DNA of 64,000 nucleotides from Pseudomonas fulva 12-X. Lineage in GTDB: Bacteria > Pseudomonadota > Gammaproteobacteria > Pseudomonadales > Pseudomonadaceae. Below, piece after piece: positions 9,143 to 19,035 of this stretch; positions within the stretch are counted from its first letter, which is position 1, and every line of letters starts with the position of its first letter. Where the stretch lies: assembly GCF_000213805.1 (NCBI RefSeq), contig NC_015556.1, positions 558,001-622,000 of the forward strand, written 5' to 3'. Made by a program: the position numbers and the translations under genes. The notes under the pieces were generated by a model, which made no database searches, was not told the DNA's origin, and saw only the letters and a program-made list of their open reading frames with translations.

Positions 9143-10240
9143 CTAGCTGCGGCGTACCAGCAGCACACCCGACTCCATGTGATGGGTATAGGGGAACTGG
9201 TCGAACAGTGCGCAGCGCTCGATGCGGTGGGTGTCGTGCAGCTGGGCGATGTTCTGCGCCAGGGTTTCCGGGTTGCAGGAGATGTACAGGATGCGCTCGA
9301 AACGGCGGGTCAGCTCGCAGGTGTCCGGGTCCATGCCGGCGCGCGGCGGGTCGACGAACACGCTGCCGAAGTCGTAGCTCTTCAGGTCAACATCGGCCAG
9401 GCGGCGGAACGGACGAACATCATTGAGCGCTTCGGTCAGCTCCTCGGCGGACAGGCGCACCAGAGTGACGTTATCGATCTGGTTGTCGGCCAGGTTGGCC
9501 AGGGCGGCGTTGACCGAGGTCTTGCTGATCTCGGTGGCCAGCACCTTGCGCACGCGGGTGGCCAGCGGCAGGGTGAAGTTGCCGTTACCGCAATACAGCT
9601 CCAGCAGGTCGTCGTCGCGCTGGCCCAGCACATCGTAGGCCCAGCCGAGCATCTTCTGGCACACCTCGCCGTTGGGCTGAGTGAAGGCGCCCTCCGGCTG
9701 GCGGTAGCGGAAGCGGCGACCGGCGACCTGCAGTTCTTCTTCCACATACGGGCGGCCGACCACGATGCGCTTGCCCTTGGAGCGGCCGACCAGGCTCACC
9801 TGCAACTCCTCGGCGAGCTGAGTGGCGGCGGCTTCCCAGGCGTCATCGAGCGGGCGGTGGTAGCACAGGGTGATCAGCGCATCGCCGGTCAGGGTGGTCA
9901 GGAACTCGACCTGGAACAGCTTGAAGCCCAGTGCCGGGCTGGCCTGCCAGGCGGCCTTGAGGCGCGGCATCAGCTCGTTGATGCGCAGGCTGGCGATGGG
10001 GAAATCTTCGAAGAAGATCGGGCTGTGCTTGTCGCCGGCCTCGAACATCGCGTAGTGACGGTTCTCGCTGCCGGCCTCGCGCCACAGGCGGAATTCGGTA
10101 CGCAGGCGATAGTACTCGCGCGGCGACTCGAACACCTCGGGCTCAGGCGCGGCGAACGGCGTGAGCAGTTCGACCAGGCGGGCCTTCTTCTCGGCGAGTT
10201 GGGCGTCGTAGGCGGCGGGGTCGAATGCGGGACGGCTCAT
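9143..10240 (-). CDS. trmA: tRNA (uracil-54,C5)-methyltransferase
   Basis: This 365-residue protein matches TrmA in length and motifs: SAM-binding [14 protein letters not shown], catalytic-loop [13 protein letters not shown], and nucleophile Cys at about residue 322 in YISCNPETL. The C-terminal Glu sits in HHMESGVLL. TrmA makes ribothymidine at U54 of the T-loop of tRNA. There is no N-terminal TRAM domain and no Fe–S cysteine cluster, which separates it from RlmD/RumA. The gene stands alone on this strand. Confidence 0.95.
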   Translation of the reverse strand: MSRPAFDPAAYDAQLAEKKARLVELLTPFAAPEPEVFESPREYYRLRTEFRLWREAGSENRHYAMFEAGDKHSPIFFEDFPIASLRINELMPRLKAAWQASPALGFKLFQVEFLTTLTGDALITLCYHRPLDDAWEAAATQLAEELQVSLVGRSKGKRIVVGRPYVEEELQVAGRRFRYRQPEGAFTQPNGEVCQKMLGWAYDVLGQRDDDLLELYCGNGNFTLPLATRVRKVLATEISKTSVNAALANLADNQIDNVTLVRLSAEELTEALNDVRPFRRLADVDLKSYDFGSVFVDPPRAGMDPDTCELTRRFERILYISCNPETLAQNIAQLHDTHRIERCALFDQFPYTHHMESGVLLVRRS

Positions 10241-10371
10241 CGGTCACTCGTGCGGCAGGAAAACGGGGCGCCATTGTAGCGATTCCGCTGCCGGCGTGCC
10301 GGTGTCGTCGATTATTGGTGGGGCGGGGAGCGACCAAGAGGGGGCTGGTGCAGGTTGATCGTCAACACGAC

Positions 10372-10466
10372 GTAGCCTGTGGTTGAACGAAGCGATACCC
10401 AGGATTGCCCATGGGCACACGCTGATCGAGGCCTACCCGGGTATCGCTTCGCTCAACCCGGGCTAC
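10372..10466. repeat. REP-like inverted repeat, family A, copy 1
   Basis: A left arm starting GTAGCC and containing GAACGAAGCGATACCC pairs with a right arm GGGTATCGCTTCGCTC ending GGCTAC. The same GTAGCC…GCGAAGCGA…TCGCTTCGC…GGCTAC design recurs at 34271–34343. It lies between the trmA start and the end of the permease gene and encodes nothing. Confidence 0.8.
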
Positions 10467-10475
10467 CAAGAACGT

Positions 10476-11765
10476 TTAGAACAGCGCCAGCTTGATCACG
10501 CAGAAAATCGCCAGCGCTACCAGCATCCCGTTCAGCTCGCGGAACCGCCCGGCCAGGGTCTTGGCGGCGACCCAGGTGATGAAGCCGAAGGCGATGCCGG
10601 TGGCGATGGAGTAGGTCAGTGGCATGGCCAGGGCGGTGACCACCACCGGGGCGGCGACGGTGATGTCGCTCCACTCGATCTCGGCCATGCCCGAGGCCAT
10701 CAGCACGGCGACGAACAGCAGTGCCGGGGCGGTGGCGAAGGCCGGCACGCTGCCGGCCAGCGGCGCGAAGAACAGCGCGAACAGGAACAGCACGGCAACC
10801 ACGATGGAGGTCAGGCCGGTGCGCCCGCCGGCGCTGACGCCAGCCGCCGACTCGATATAGCTGGTAGTGGTGCTGGTGCCCAGCAGCGAGCCGCCCAGGG
10901 CGGCAGTGCTGTCGGCGATCAGGGCGCGGCCCATCTTCGGCAGATGGCCGTCCTTGCGCATCAGGCCGGCCTTCTTGGCCACGGCGATCAGGGTGCCGGA
11001 GTTGTCGAACAGGTCGACGAACAGGAAGGCGAAGATCACGCTGATCAGGCTCACGTCCAGCGCGCCGGCGATATCCAGCTGCAGGAAGGTCGGCGCCAGC
11101 GATGGCGGCATCGACACCACGCCGCCGAACTGGCTGACGCCCAGCAGGATACTCAGGGTGGTGACCACCAGGATGCTGATCAGCACCGCACCGGTCACCC
11201 GCAGCGCTTCCAGGCCGATGATCAGGAAGAAACCGAGGATCGCCAGCAGCGCGGCGGGCGAGCCGAGGTTGCCGAGGCCGACCATGGTCGCCGGGTTGGC
11301 GGCGACGATGCCGGCGTTCTGCAGGGCGATCAGCGCCAGGAACAGGCCGATACCGGCGGCGATGGCCGAGCGCAGCTCCAGCGGAATGCTGTTGATGATC
11401 CACTCACGGATCTTGAAGATCGACAGCAGGAAGAACAGGCACGCCGACAGGAACACCGCGCCAAGGGCGACCTGCCAGGTGTGGCCCATGCCCAGCACCA
11501 CGGTGTAGGTGAAGAAGGCGTTGAGGCCCATGCCCGGCGCCAGGGCGATCGGGTAGTTGGCGATCAGGCCCATGACCACCGAACCGAACGCCGCGGCCAG
11601 GCAGGTGGCGACGAATACCGCACCCTTGTCCATGCCGGTCTCGCCGAGGATGCTCGGGTTGACGAACAGGATGTAGGCCATGGTCAGGAAGGTCGTGACG
11701 CCCGCGAGTATTTCGGTGCGCACGTTGGTGTTGTGTGCGTTGAGTTGGAACAGTCTTTCCAGCAT
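10476..11765 (-). CDS. NCS2-family purine permease (guanine/hypoxanthine type)
   Basis: This 429-residue protein has about 12 hydrophobic segments and the AzgA-like family marks NPSILGETGMDKGAVFVATC, ALAPGMGLNAFF and DLFDNSGTLIAVA. The last motif with TTSYIESAAGVSAGGRTG forms the nucleobase site in this NCS2 branch. Close relatives transport guanine and hypoxanthine or adenine with protons; which base cannot be told here. The frame opens 23 codons earlier, but GGAG seven bases before ATG 11765 supports MLERLFQLNAHNTNVRTEI as the start. Confidence 0.9.
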   Translation of the reverse strand: MLERLFQLNAHNTNVRTEILAGVTTFLTMAYILFVNPSILGETGMDKGAVFVATCLAAAFGSVVMGLIANYPIALAPGMGLNAFFTYTVVLGMGHTWQVALGAVFLSACLFFLLSIFKIREWIINSIPLELRSAIAAGIGLFLALIALQNAGIVAANPATMVGLGNLGSPAALLAILGFFLIIGLEALRVTGAVLISILVVTTLSILLGVSQFGGVVSMPPSLAPTFLQLDIAGALDVSLISVIFAFLFVDLFDNSGTLIAVAKKAGLMRKDGHLPKMGRALIADSTAALGGSLLGTSTTTSYIESAAGVSAGGRTGLTSIVVAVLFLFALFFAPLAGSVPAFATAPALLFVAVLMASGMAEIEWSDITVAAPVVVTALAMPLTYSIATGIAFGFITWVAAKTLAGRFRELNGMLVALAIFCVIKLALF

Positions 11766-12023
11766 GCGGAGCTCCGATGGCAGCGAACGCGCGTTGAAGT
11801 GTGCAGAGCGCAAGCAAAGCACTTCACGTGCCATTTCGCCTTGCCGATCCGCGAAAGCGCGGCATCATAGCAGCCCGCCCCAGGCCACGGCAGCCGTCTC
11901 TGTCGGCAAGTTGGCAAACGCTGGGAAACCTCCTTTACCCGGCCTTGTCTGAGCGCTCTAATATCGCCCCGCCCGGCGCCTGATGCGCCGTGAGCTGGCA
12001 CGCACAGGGAGGCTGCAACGCAC

Positions 12024-13715
12024 ATGATCATCGGAATCGACCTTGGCACCACCAACAGTCTGGTCGCCGTCTGGGACGGCGAAGCGGCGCATCTGGTGCC
12101 CAATGCCCTGGGCCGCCTGCTGACGCCCAGCGTGGTCGGCCTGGACGACCATGACCAGCTGGTGGTCGGCGATATCGCCCGCGAGCGCCTGCAGACCCAT
12201 CCGCACCTCACCGCGGCGTTGTTCAAACGGCACATGGGCAGCGCCCAGAGCACCCGCCTGGGTTCGCGCTCGTTCCGCCCGGAAGAGTTGTCGGCCATGG
12301 TGCTGCGCAGCCTCAAGGAAGATGTCGAGCGCGCCTACGGGCAGCCGGTCACCGAGGCAGTGATCAGCGTGCCGGCCTATTTCAGCGACGCCCAGCGCAA
12401 AGCCACGCGCATCGCCGGCGAGCTGGCCGGCCTGAAGGTCGAAAAGCTGATCAACGAACCCACTGCCGCGGCCCTGGCTTACGGTCTGCACCAGAAGGGC
12501 GAGGCGACCTTTCTGGTCTTCGACCTGGGCGGTGGCACCTTCGACGTGTCGGTGCTGGAGCTGTTCGAGGGCGTTATGGAGGTGCGCGCCAGTGCCGGCG
12601 ACAACTTCCTCGGCGGCGAGGACTTCGACGATGTTCTGGTCGCCCACTTCCTCGCTGCCATGGGCGGCCAGGGTCTGCCCGACCACCAGCAGCCGGCAAT
12701 CAATCAGCGCCTGCGCCGTGAGGCCCAGCGCGTGCGCCATGCCCTTGGGCAACAGCCGGAGGCGACCTTCCAGCTGCGCGAGGATGGTCGCGAATGGACG
12801 CTGCCAGTGAGCCAGGACAAGCTGCTGAGCATCTGCGAGCCGCTGCTCGAGCGCCTGCGCGCGCCCATCGAACGGGCCCTGCGCGATGCGCGCATCAAGG
12901 TCGCCGACCTCGACGAAGTGCTGCTGGTCGGTGGCACCACGCGCATGCCGCTGGTGCGCAAGCTGGTGGCCAGCCTGTTCGGGCGCTTCCCGGCCATGCA
13001 CCTGAACCCTGATGAAGTGATCGCCCAGGGCGCTGCCATCCAGGCCGCGCTCAAGGCCCGCGATGCCACGCTCGAAGAAGTGGTGCTCACCGATGTCTGC
13101 CCCTACAGCCTGGGCGTGGAGATCAGCAAGCAGGTGGGTACCCAGCAGCAGAGCGGCCATTACATGCCGATCATCGAGCGCAACTGCGTGGTGCCGGTCA
13201 GCCGCGTGCAGAGCGTGTATACCCTGCATGACAACCAGAAGCAGGTCAGCGTGCGCATCTACCAGGGCGAGAGCCGCCTGGTGGCCAACAACATCTTTCT
13301 CGGCGAGCTGGAAGTGGCCGTGCCGCCGCGCCCGGCTGGCGAAGTGTCGCTGGATATCCGCTTCACCTACGACATCAACGGCCTGCTCGAAGCCCAGGTG
13401 GACACGCCGCTGACCGGCGAAAGCCACCGCCTGGTGATCGAGAACAACCCCGGCGTGCTCAGCCCCGCGGAAATCGCCGAGCGCTTCGCCGCTCTGGAGG
13501 CGCTCAAGGTTCACCCGCGCGACCAGCAGGTCAACAGCGCCCTGATGGCGCGCCTGGAGCGGCTGTATCAGGAATGCCTGGGCGATTTGCGCGAGCACAT
13601 CGGCCAGCTCGCCGCGCATTTCGCCGCGATCCTTGAAGGCCAGGACGAGCGGCAGATCCGCGAAACGCGCGGCGAGCTCACCGCCCGCCTGGACGCCATC
13701 GAGCAGGGGTACTGA
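12024..13715 (+). CDS. hscC: Specialised Hsp70 chaperone HscC
   Basis: This 563-residue DnaK-family protein is shorter than DnaK (about 638), as expected for HscC. Nucleotide-binding motifs are [10 protein letters not shown] at 3–12 and [12 protein letters not shown] at about 167–178, with [15 protein letters not shown] near 300. A substrate-binding domain and a shortened helical lid end at EQGY with no acidic DnaK-type tail. In E. coli HscC works with membrane J-proteins of the DjlB/DjlC type. Here two such proteins follow directly (6-bp gap, then a 7-bp overlap), so the three genes look like one operon. Client proteins are unknown. Confidence 0.92.
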   Translation: MIIGIDLGTTNSLVAVWDGEAAHLVPNALGRLLTPSVVGLDDHDQLVVGDIARERLQTHPHLTAALFKRHMGSAQSTRLGSRSFRPEELSAMVLRSLKEDVERAYGQPVTEAVISVPAYFSDAQRKATRIAGELAGLKVEKLINEPTAAALAYGLHQKGEATFLVFDLGGGTFDVSVLELFEGVMEVRASAGDNFLGGEDFDDVLVAHFLAAMGGQGLPDHQQPAINQRLRREAQRVRHALGQQPEATFQLREDGREWTLPVSQDKLLSICEPLLERLRAPIERALRDARIKVADLDEVLLVGGTTRMPLVRKLVASLFGRFPAMHLNPDEVIAQGAAIQAALKARDATLEEVVLTDVCPYSLGVEISKQVGTQQQSGHYMPIIERNCVVPVSRVQSVYTLHDNQKQVSVRIYQGESRLVANNIFLGELEVAVPPRPAGEVSLDIRFTYDINGLLEAQVDTPLTGESHRLVIENNPGVLSPAEIAERFAALEALKVHPRDQQVNSALMARLERLYQECLGDLREHIGQLAAHFAAILEGQDERQIRETRGELTARLDAIEQGY

Positions 13716-13721
13716 TCGCTT

Positions 13722-15242
13722 ATGAATCCCTGGACGCTGCTTGGCCTGGACGCCGACGCCGATACCCGCAGCATCAAGCGCCGCTACGCGCAGTTGCTCA
13801 AACAGCACCGCCCGGACGAGGACCCCGAAGCCTTCCAGCGCCTGCGCGAAGCCTACGAACAGGCGCTGGCCCATGCCGCCGCGCAGGATCAGCCCTGGGA
13901 CGACGCTGCCGAGCAAGTGCCGGCGCCTGAGCTAGTGGAGCCGGACGAGCCGGTTGTGGTGGCCGCCGAGCAGCCGGCACACGCGCGCATCGAGCAACTG
14001 CTGCAGGCCAGCGAGTCGCTGGACGCCGCCCTGCAGCAGGCCCGCCAGTTGGGGCTGGAGGCCGATCTGCAGCGTCATCTGCTGGCCCGTTGCGGCACGC
14101 TGGATGAACAAGGCCTGCGCATTCTGCGCTGGGGCATGCAGCACCTGCAGTGGTTGTCGCCCTGGCAGGCCGACTACCTGCCGCGCACTCAGTCCGAGGC
14201 GCTGGCCGCGCGGCTGCTGGCCCTGGAGCTGGAAGCCCTGCAGCAGCGTCTGCAGGCGGGCGAGGAGCGTGTCGTGCTGGACGCCGCCAGCACGCTGCTT
14301 ATCAGCGACTGGCTGCAGTCGTTCGACCGCCGCCTGCAGTTGCAGGACGGCATGGTGTGGATGCTCGAAGTCACCGAAGACTGGTCGGGCGGGCTGTTCG
14401 ACCGCCTGTGCAGGCTGTTCGGCTGGAACGAGGACACCGGCGAACTGCCGTGCTCCGTCGAGCGCTGGAACTGGCTGTGCTGGCGCTGCGAGCGTCACGC
14501 CGCGGGCCAGCGCGTGCAGCAACATCTGCAACTCGATTGGCCGCTGCGCGCTGAAGAACGAGCCGCCTGGCTGCTGCTCAAGCCAATGGGCGAGCGTGAG
14601 GCGCGGCAGCTGGTCGACCGCTTCGATGCTGAAGACTGGCAGGCCTGCGACGCGCTGGAGCACCTGCTCACCGAGCGCTACCCCGAGTTGCCGGAGCAGC
14701 TCGGCCTGCAGATCGACGAGGACTGGCGGCGCTGGCAACCGCGCCAGTGGACGGTGCCTGCCACCGTCTACGCCTGGCTGCTGCTGTTCACCGCCATGTT
14801 CGCCACCTCGCTGCAGGAGGCGAAGCTTTCAGTGTACCTGGAGCGCTCGGGCGGCTATCTCGGCCTGGGCTTCAAGGACCTGCTGATCAGCGTCGGCATA
14901 GTCGCCTGGATGGTGATTGTGTCGCGTGGCTGGAGCCGGCTGGCGCGTTATCTGACGCGCCTCGATGTGCCGCTGAGTCGCCTGCTGCTGCCGGCCACCT
15001 GGCGTGACGCGGGTGCCGGCATGCTGGTGCTGCGCCATGGCCTGCCGGCGGCGTTGTTCGCGCTGATCGTCACCGGCTTCGCCCCGAGCCTGGTTTCCGA
15101 CTGGGTCGTGTTCGGCGCGGCCTTGCTGCTCGAAGTGCTGTTTCTCGGTCTGGTCGGTAGCCGCCGCATGCCCTGGCCGCGCTGGTCGCTGTGGCGCACC
15201 GGCGCCTTCAAGGTCGACTACCGCAAGAAGGCCGAATGGTGA
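13722..15242 (+). CDS. Membrane-anchored J-domain-like partner of HscC (DjlB/DjlC type), first copy
   Basis: This 506-residue protein starts with a J-like helix pair (MNPWTLLGLDADADTRSIKR, then RYAQLLKQHRPDEDPEAFQR). The usual HPD tripeptide reads H29-R30-P31-D32, with an inserted Arg. A long Leu/Gln-rich soluble region follows, then about four hydrophobic segments between residues 344 and 480 (YAWLLLFTAMFATSL and FGAALLLEVLFLGLVG). It sits 6 bp after hscC. It should recruit HscC to the membrane and stimulate its ATPase, if the altered motif still works. It is paralogous to the next gene. Confidence 0.85.
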   Translation: MNPWTLLGLDADADTRSIKRRYAQLLKQHRPDEDPEAFQRLREAYEQALAHAAAQDQPWDDAAEQVPAPELVEPDEPVVVAAEQPAHARIEQLLQASESLDAALQQARQLGLEADLQRHLLARCGTLDEQGLRILRWGMQHLQWLSPWQADYLPRTQSEALAARLLALELEALQQRLQAGEERVVLDAASTLLISDWLQSFDRRLQLQDGMVWMLEVTEDWSGGLFDRLCRLFGWNEDTGELPCSVERWNWLCWRCERHAAGQRVQQHLQLDWPLRAEERAAWLLLKPMGEREARQLVDRFDAEDWQACDALEHLLTERYPELPEQLGLQIDEDWRRWQPRQWTVPATVYAWLLLFTAMFATSLQEAKLSVYLERSGGYLGLGFKDLLISVGIVAWMVIVSRGWSRLARYLTRLDVPLSRLLLPATWRDAGAGMLVLRHGLPAALFALIVTGFAPSLVSDWVVFGAALLLEVLFLGLVGSRRMPWPRWSLWRTGAFKVDYRKKAEW

Positions 15243-16984
15243 GCCCCTGGGAACTGCTAGGTCTGGACGCCGGGGCCGACACCCGCAGCATCAAGCGCCG
15301 CTACGCGCAACTGCTCAAACAGACCCGGCCGGATGAGGATCCCGAATCGTTTCAGCGGTTGCGTGAGGCCTATGAGTGGGCGTTGGATTGGGCGCAGCGT
15401 ACCCAGAACGTGGACGAACCACCTGTGGTTCACGAAAGCGTCACGCCACCGCCGTTCGGCGATGGGCAGCGCGCCTTCGCGCCGTTGACCGAAACCCAAT
15501 CGCAGGACAGTGATGAAAACGCCTGGATATGCAGCCTGCCGGACAGTTGTGCGTCGTTGGACGATGCCTTGTTCCAGGCACGCGAGGCTGGCCTGGAACA
15601 GGTTTTAGAGCTGGAGCTGCTACGCCGCAGTCAGCTGCCTGGCGAGCGGGCCATCGAGATCGTGCGCTGGGCCATGGCGCGTCTGGACTGGCTGACACCC
15701 TGGCAGGCCGATTATCTGTCGCCGCAGGTCATGGCCCAGTTGGCCGAGCGCCTGCTGGATTGCGAGTTGGCTACCCTGCAGGCCGACTTCGGGCAGATGA
15801 GCGAAGCTGAATTCATCACCCGAATCCGCGCGCTGGGCAGGCAGAAATGGCTGCGGCCGCTCGAACTCAGTCGCCGCCTTCAGCTGGCCGTGATGGCGTT
15901 GCTGGAGGCACGCGATGACTGGTCGCTATCGGCGCTCGAGTCTGCCACCGAGGTGTTTGGCTGGAGCGAGATGCTCGGCAACATGCCGTTCTCGGCAGAT
16001 CGCTGGGCAGGGCTCTCCGAGCGCGCCTTCGAATACAGCGTAGTGCAGCGCCTGCGCGAGCAGCTGAACCTCGACGTACCGGTCAGTCCCGAGCAGGCGG
16101 CCACCTGGTTTCTCCTCAAGCCGCTTGAAGACGATGTGCGACGGCGCATGGCCGAGCGATTTGGCGAGCCGGAGTGGCGGGCCTGTGAGCAACTGGATCA
16201 GCAATTGCGTAGCAGCTCGACCCTGGCCCGCTCATTCGGTGGCTATCAGAAGGATTGGCGCGACTGGAAATCGCTGTCCTGGGGGCGGTGGGCGACGATC
16301 TACGTGTGGCTGCTGACAGCCGTGGTGTTGTTTGCCAGTCAGCTTTACCTCAGTGCCAACAAACCTGAGCCAACCCTGGCCCGCGACGGCATTGCCGCGC
16401 TGGCCGCCAGCGTACTGGTCAGTGCGCTTCTCAGTGTATTCCGGCGTGTCTGGGGCCGATTGGCCAAGTTGCTCGACGCCCAGGATCGCTGGCTCAGCAG
16501 GCGCCTGGTTCCTCTGGGGCTGGCCAGTGGGCGCCACGGGCTGTTGCTCATACGGCATCTGGCGCCGCTGGCTTTTCTCAGCCTGCTGGTCAGCGGTTGG
16601 GCTCGCCAGTTGCCTGGCTGGTGGGGCCCCGGGCTGGGCCTGGCCACGGCAGTCGGTGGCTGCTGGTTTCTGGCGCGTGTTACCCAAGGCGTGCCAGCCA
16701 ACGCCTGGGTGCTGAGAATCGGTGGGCTGTTCAATCGGCATACCTGGGTGATGATGCTGGTGTGGCTGGCGCTGATCATTGGCGGCAGCATCCTGGGCGC
16801 CACCTTGGGGCCGAAGGGGCAGCGCGCCACGTCACCTGACTACAGCCATGGGTTAGAGAACCCCTGCGCTCACCCCACCGATGCCGAGCAGCAACGGTTT
16901 TGCGACGAGGCTGCGCAAATGGTCAGGAAGGCGATGGGCGATTTCGAGCGGCAGCGATCCGGTGAATCAAAGCCTCAGGGCTGA
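15236..16984 (+). CDS. Membrane-anchored J-domain-like partner of HscC, second copy with degenerate HPD
   Basis: This 582-residue paralogue of the preceding gene shares the opening SPWELLGLDAGADTRSIKRR and the PDEDPESFQRLREAYE region. The HPD site reads T30-R31-P32-D33, so the histidine is lost. Four to five hydrophobic segments lie between about 351 and 525 (WATIYVWLLTAVVLFASQ; WVMMLVWLALIIGGS). A short C-terminal tail has two cysteines (CAHPTDAEQQRFC). The ATG at 15236 overlaps the upstream stop by 7 bp, indicating translational coupling. Whether it activates HscC or only binds clients is open. Confidence 0.83.
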   Translation: MVSPWELLGLDAGADTRSIKRRYAQLLKQTRPDEDPESFQRLREAYEWALDWAQRTQNVDEPPVVHESVTPPPFGDGQRAFAPLTETQSQDSDENAWICSLPDSCASLDDALFQAREAGLEQVLELELLRRSQLPGERAIEIVRWAMARLDWLTPWQADYLSPQVMAQLAERLLDCELATLQADFGQMSEAEFITRIRALGRQKWLRPLELSRRLQLAVMALLEARDDWSLSALESATEVFGWSEMLGNMPFSADRWAGLSERAFEYSVVQRLREQLNLDVPVSPEQAATWFLLKPLEDDVRRRMAERFGEPEWRACEQLDQQLRSSSTLARSFGGYQKDWRDWKSLSWGRWATIYVWLLTAVVLFASQLYLSANKPEPTLARDGIAALAASVLVSALLSVFRRVWGRLAKLLDAQDRWLSRRLVPLGLASGRHGLLLIRHLAPLAFLSLLVSGWARQLPGWWGPGLGLATAVGGCWFLARVTQGVPANAWVLRIGGLFNRHTWVMMLVWLALIIGGSILGATLGPKGQRATSPDYSHGLENPCAHPTDAEQQRFCDEAAQMVRKAMGDFERQRSGESKPQG

Positions 16985-16987
16985 GGC

Positions 16988-18226
16988 CTAGCGCGGCTCA
17001 TCCCCCACCAACGGATCCCGAATCCGGTCGCGGCTCGATAGCGCGGGGAACAGCTTGATCCACAACAGGCTGATGCCGATGGCGCCGAAGCCGCCGATCA
17101 GTACGGCCGGTACGGTGCCGAACCAGGCGGCGCTGACGCCGGCGCGGAAGTCGCCAAGCTGGTTGGAGGCGCCGATGAACAGGCTGTTCACCGCGCCGAC
17201 CCGGCCGCGCATGTCATCGGGCGTCTGCAGTTGCACGAAGGCGCCGCGGATCACCATGCTGACCATGTCGGCGGCGCCGAGCAGCACCAGGGTCGCCAGG
17301 CTGAACCACAGCGAGGTGGACAGGCCGAAGCCGATGGTCGCCACGCCGAAGATCGCCACCGAGCCGAGAATCACCGGGCCGACGCGCCGCTCGATGGGGT
17401 GGCGCGCCAGGTAGATCGACATCAGCAACGCGCCCACCGCCGGCGCTGAGCGCAGCAGGCCCAGGCCCCACGGGCCGGTGAGCAGGATGTCCTTGGCGAA
17501 CACCGGCAGCAGGGCGGTGGCACCGCCGAGCAGCACGGCGAACATGTCCATGGAGATGGCGCCGAACACTTCCGGGCGGCTGCGGATAAAGCGGAAGCCG
17601 GCCAGCAGCGACTCCACGGAAATCTTCTGCTTCAGCGGCTTCTGTTGCGACGGCAGGCTGAGCATCATGCAGATGGCGATCAGGTACAGCACCAGTGCCG
17701 GGCCATATACCCAAGCTGGCGCCACGGCGTAGAGCACGCCGCCCAGGGCGGGGGAGACGATGGTCGCGGTCTGCATCGCCGAGCTGGAAGCGGCCACGGC
17801 GGCAGGGAACAGGCCCGGCGGCACGATGTTGGGCAGCAGCGCCTGGGTGGTCGGCATCTCGAAGGCGCGGGCGGTGCCCATCATGAAGGCGATGACGAAG
17901 ATCATCTCGCGGGTCAGGCTGCCTGTGCTGCTGCCGATCAGCAGGGTGATGGCGACGATAGCCTGGCCGCACTGGCATAGCGCGGCGACCATACGGCGGT
18001 CGAAGCGATCGGCGACGTGGCCGGTCAGCAGAATGAAGAGAATCTTGGGCAGGAATTCGACCAGGCCGACCAGGCCGAGGTCGAGCACGTTGCCGGTAAG
18101 GCTGTACATCTGCCAGCCAATGGCCACGGTGAGCATCTGGAAGCCGCTGGCGGTAAATACCCGGGCCAGCCAGAAGCGGATGAAAGGCGTGTGATGACGC
18201 AGCAGCAACTGGCCGTGGACGGACAT
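16988..18226 (-). CDS. MFS transporter, EntS-like (MFS_3) exporter family
   Basis: This 412-residue protein has 12 predicted membrane segments. It has the MFS loop signature GHVADRFDRRMVAALC at about residues 69–84 and a second-half counterpart ARHPIERRVGP. The sequence style (RFWLARVFTASGFQMLTVAIG) resembles the enterobactin-exporter/multidrug MFS_3 branch. Substrate unknown. It ends 3 bp from the convergent J-protein gene, so the two transcripts must overlap. No siderophore synthesis gene is nearby. Confidence 0.82.
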   Translation of the reverse strand: MSVHGQLLLRHHTPFIRFWLARVFTASGFQMLTVAIGWQMYSLTGNVLDLGLVGLVEFLPKILFILLTGHVADRFDRRMVAALCQCGQAIVAITLLIGSSTGSLTREMIFVIAFMMGTARAFEMPTTQALLPNIVPPGLFPAAVAASSSAMQTATIVSPALGGVLYAVAPAWVYGPALVLYLIAICMMLSLPSQQKPLKQKISVESLLAGFRFIRSRPEVFGAISMDMFAVLLGGATALLPVFAKDILLTGPWGLGLLRSAPAVGALLMSIYLARHPIERRVGPVILGSVAIFGVATIGFGLSTSLWFSLATLVLLGAADMVSMVIRGAFVQLQTPDDMRGRVGAVNSLFIGASNQLGDFRAGVSAAWFGTVPAVLIGGFGAIGISLLWIKLFPALSSRDRIRDPLVGDEPR

Positions 18227-18409
18227 AGTGATACTTAGGCGGCTAACGAAGGGCGCTCAGGTTAGCACGACCGTTGTAACATTTGGATGCAGGTTGTCTG
18301 ATGACTTCAGCTCACCAGCGCTGCGCGTGCCGTGGTGCTTGAAAGCTGTTCATTATCTTTAAGCCCAGGTTCGCCGACTTTGGTGGCTAAGTGGCGGGAG
18401 CGGCCTTTG

Positions 18410-18513
18410 GTAGGGTGGACCGGGCGCGTAGCTGACGCTTCAGCTACGCGCCCCGACCCGTCCACCGCTCTGTGATCGTAATGGTGGATGAAAAGAGCGT
18501 CATCCACCCTACG
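18410..18513. repeat. Compound REP-like element, family B, copy 1
   Basis: Outer arms GTAGGGTGGA and TCCACCCTAC enclose a hairpin with a perfect 14-bp stem (18422–18435 with 18440–18453, loop CGCT). A second hairpin pairs GGTGGATGA at 18483 with TCATCCACC at 18500. The related element at 36448–36519 has the same GTAGGRTGG ends. Confidence 0.78.
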
Positions 18514-18517
18514 TCGG

Positions 18518-18569
18518 TGTGGAAGCGCGCCATGCCCGCAATTTTTCGCGCGCATGGCGCGCTCCCACA
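18518..18569. repeat. REP-like inverted repeat, family C
   Basis: An 18-nt arm at 18518–18535 (TGTGGAAGCGCGCCATGC) pairs with 18552–18569 with one mismatch, around a 16-nt loop. The TGTGGGAGCGCGCCATG type is a familiar dispersed repeat in Pseudomonas genomes. It abuts the family B element. Confidence 0.75.
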
Positions 18570-18640
18570 AGGGATCGGCGAATGGCTGCTATTGCCTTCT
18601 AGTTGACGCTTCATGCGTATACAAGACTTCGAACAGATTC

Positions 18641-18934
18641 TTAGTGAATCAATCCACTAAGCAGCCACAAACCCAGCAACAGCCAGATCAGCCCGCCGAT
18701 CACCGAGCCGCGCATGAACGAGCGCACCGCGCTGTACAGCAGGATCAGACCCAGCAGCAGCACGGCGATGCTGAGCAGCGACGGGGTGACGCCCAGGGCG
18801 CCGGACAGGCCGTCGATAAAACTGGATACCGCGCCGGCGAGCATGCCGAACACGCCGCTCAGGGCGTCGACGATAAAGCGGATGAACGAGCCGAATGCCT
18901 CGCCCAGGGATTCGAAAAAGCCTTCTACGCGCAT
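18641..18934 (-). CDS. Small membrane protein of unknown function
   Basis: This 97-residue protein has an amphipathic first half rich in Phe, Gly and Ser (FFESLGEAFGSFIRFIVDAL). Two membrane segments follow, at about 53–72 and 77–96. The start ATG 18934 has AGGAA 8 bp upstream; an open frame 11 codons longer has no such site. I do not recognise a family. It lies downstream of the hybrid kinase genes on the same strand, about 100 bp after them. Confidence 0.6.
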   Translation of the reverse strand: MRVEGFFESLGEAFGSFIRFIVDALSGVFGMLAGAVSSFIDGLSGALGVTPSLLSIAVLLLGLILLYSAVRSFMRGSVIGGLIWLLLGLWLLSGLIH

Positions 18935-19035
18935 GCAGGGATTCCTGGAAAACGGAAAGGGCGACAAGCGCCAGGGTGCTGACTATTGAGCCGCTGCGCC
19001 CTGGCCTAGTTCCCGAATTCTGCGGATGGCGCCGT

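Larger units (their letters stand above)
18227..18640. other. Intergenic region of 414 bp, mostly repeats
   Basis: No supported gene. The middle holds two different inverted-repeat elements (18410–18513 and 18518–18569). The first 180 bp are the presumed promoter side of the MFS gene. The last 70 bp, just past the end of the small membrane protein gene, show no clear signal. Confidence 0.7.

Noticed and set aside
10383..11870. A 495-codon plus-strand frame opposite the purine permease.
   Set aside because: His/Gln/Asp-rich shadow of the NCS2 permease frame; starts inside a repeat and has no ribosome site.
11958..13916. A 652-codon minus-strand frame opposite hscC.
   Set aside because: Shadow of hscC. 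The hscC frame has complete Hsp70 motifs, so both cannot be meaningful.
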